Shown piece after piece: positions 13,402 through 14,208 of a stretch of DNA of 14,208 nucleotides. Position 1 is the stretch's first letter; the number at the start of each line of letters is the position of its first letter. A program made the translations under genes and the position numbers. A model generated the notes under the pieces. The model searched no databases, was not told where the DNA came from, and worked only from the letters and a program-made list of their open reading frames with translations. Source of the DNA: Spirochaeta sp. (lineage in GTDB: Bacteria; Spirochaetota; Spirochaetia; DSM-2461); contig JAUVIY010000033.1 of NCBI GenBank assembly GCA_030592625.1, positions 1 to 14,208 of the forward strand. Reading direction: 5' to 3'.

Positions 13402-14208
13402 TCAGCTCTCTCCTTCGCTGTCTTCGTATTTACTGTAATAGTCCGATATGGACGCTCTCTCTTCAGGTGTCATAGGCGTATTGAACCATTTGTGCTCGGG
13501 CCTGGCGAGGATATCATCGCTTACCCCTGGAAGCAGGTGTTCCGCCTCGGGGATCATTTCCATGTAAAATCTCTCGGCAATATCGTAAAAACCGTGCCAT
13601 TGCACATAATCGGGACCCATCATGGCGATTCCATTCCGGGCTCTTCTGCCTTCATGATGCCAGAGATAGAACCAGATCCAGTCCATGTGCTCATTGAAGG
13701 GGATGTCGTCAAGGACACCGGCATCTGTCAGTCTTGTAACGATTTCCTTCCCGGGAATCGCGAATTTCTCATTGTAAAGCTCAATCCCGGCGTCGTACTG
13801 CTGATAGAAATTCTCAACATATTCCGGACTGTGGCAGGTCATACAGACTTCCTGCATCGATTTTCTCTTGGCGTCGGAATCTTCGGTTTTAAAAGAGACA
13901 TCAGCCCTGATATTCCATGAGAGCCGATTACCGATATCATGGGTTCGCCCCTGATTAATGGTTGCCGAAACATGACAGGTAGCGCAGGTGGGTGCTGCAC
14001 TGTAATCCCGGCCCAGAACCCAGGAGGATTCATCCATGTTCATCTCATCCAGGTGGCTTCGGTAGGCGATGTTGTGCTTCGATTCCGTATAAACTTCCAT
14101 CTGGGGATGATCCGGGCCCAGGTGACAACGGCCGCAGGTTTCGGGGGCTCTGGCCTGGGCCAGGGAGAAGTCGTGCCGGGAGTGACAGGCGGCGCAGGAA
14201 CCGGTGGA
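13402..14208 (-). CDS. Hydroxylamine-oxidoreductase-like octahaem cytochrome c, C-terminal part
   Basis: A periplasmic multihaem oxidoreductase; the 268 C-terminal residues are in the window and the N-terminus lies beyond the right edge. Four haem-attachment motifs are seen: CAACH (14196-14182), CGRCH (14136-14122), CATCH and CMTCH. They are probably haems 5-8 of eight. HAO-family phrases surround them: CHSRHDFSLAQARAPETCGRCHLGPDHPQ, ESKHNIAY, HDIGNRLSWN and, in the C-terminal helical domain, WHHEGRRARNG and MMGPDYVQWHGF. The Tyr in PDY is in roughly the region of the Tyr that crosslinks the P460 haem in ammonia-oxidiser HAO. Whether it is the equivalent decides between an oxidising and a reducing enzyme. 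No C-terminal membrane anchor is present. The gene is followed at once by ccsB and ccsA, as nrf operons carry their own haem lyase. In a heterotroph, nitrite or hydroxylamine reduction is the likelier role, though inferred. Confidence 0.88.
   Translation of the reverse strand, partial: STGSCAACHSRHDFSLAQARAPETCGRCHLGPDHPQMEVYTESKHNIAYRSHLDEMNMDESSWVLGRDYSAAPTCATCHVSATINQGRTHDIGNRLSWNIRADVSFKTEDSDAKRKSMQEVCMTCHSPEYVENFYQQYDAGIELYNEKFAIPGKEIVTRLTDAGVLDDIPFNEHMDWIWFYLWHHEGRRARNGIAMMGPDYVQWHGFYDIAERFYMEMIPEAEHLLPGVSDDILARPEHKWFNTPMTPEERASISDYYSKYEDSEGES

Noticed and set aside
13087..13920. 277-codon plus-strand frame opposite ccsB and the cytochrome
   Set aside because: It lies antisense to two genes with unmistakable motifs. 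The length results from absence of stops opposite coding DNA.
1..14208. tRNA or rRNA genes
   Set aside because: No cloverleaf-like sequence with T-loop GTTCRA pattern and no rRNA motif was noticed by eye on either strand. A dedicated scan was not possible.

Overview
The window looks like chromosomal DNA of a Gram-negative-type, probably anaerobic or facultative heterotroph. It carries export signals of the periplasmic type, two lipoprotein genes, a periplasmic sugar-binding protein and a multihaem c-type cytochrome with its System II maturation proteins. A free-living spirochaete of moderate GC would fit the mix (fused FTCD, RbsABC-type importers, small lipoproteins), but this is a guess from gene content; no rRNA or marker gene is present.

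Layout. 1-1612 (-): glutamate formiminotransferase/formimidoyl-THF cyclodeaminase, cut by the window edge a few codons before its expected end, preceded by a 250-base leader with a candidate promoter. 1863-2327 (-): SixA-like histidine phosphatase. 2437-3056 (-): AbrB-fold antitoxin and Doc toxin, with their own promoter. 3205-9701 (+): a tight six-gene operon with its own promoter and operator: GntR/UTRA regulator, RbsA-type ATPase, RbsC-type permease, a stand-alone TrpA-like TIM-barrel protein, an FGGY (xylulokinase-like) kinase and an RbsB-type binding protein. 9716-10450: convergent terminators, a small lipoprotein gene broken by an amber codon, and a bidirectional terminator. 10451-11350 (-): AT-richer lipoprotein alpha/beta hydrolase. 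11438-11590 (-): a remnant of a transposase integrase core. 11681-14208 (-): ccsA, ccsB/resB and the C-terminal half of a hydroxylamine-oxidoreductase-like octahaem cytochrome.

How the genes work together. The central operon encodes what looks like a complete import-and-use route. A sugar-like solute is captured by the binding protein, imported by the ATPase/permease, phosphorylated by the FGGY kinase and probably cleaved by the TrpA-like protein. That protein keeps the Glu/Asp acid-base pair and phosphate-site motifs of tryptophan synthase alpha, but has no TrpB partner here and no conserved TrpB-facing positions. The design resembles lsr (AI-2) and ribose/xylulose operons, with an unusual lyase, and is the most likely new biology in the window. 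The right-hand operon pairs a HAO-family cytochrome, probably a respiratory nitrogen-oxide/hydroxylamine enzyme, with dedicated haem-attachment proteins, as nrf operons do. The strip between them (9.7-11.6 kb) shows decay and probable transfer.
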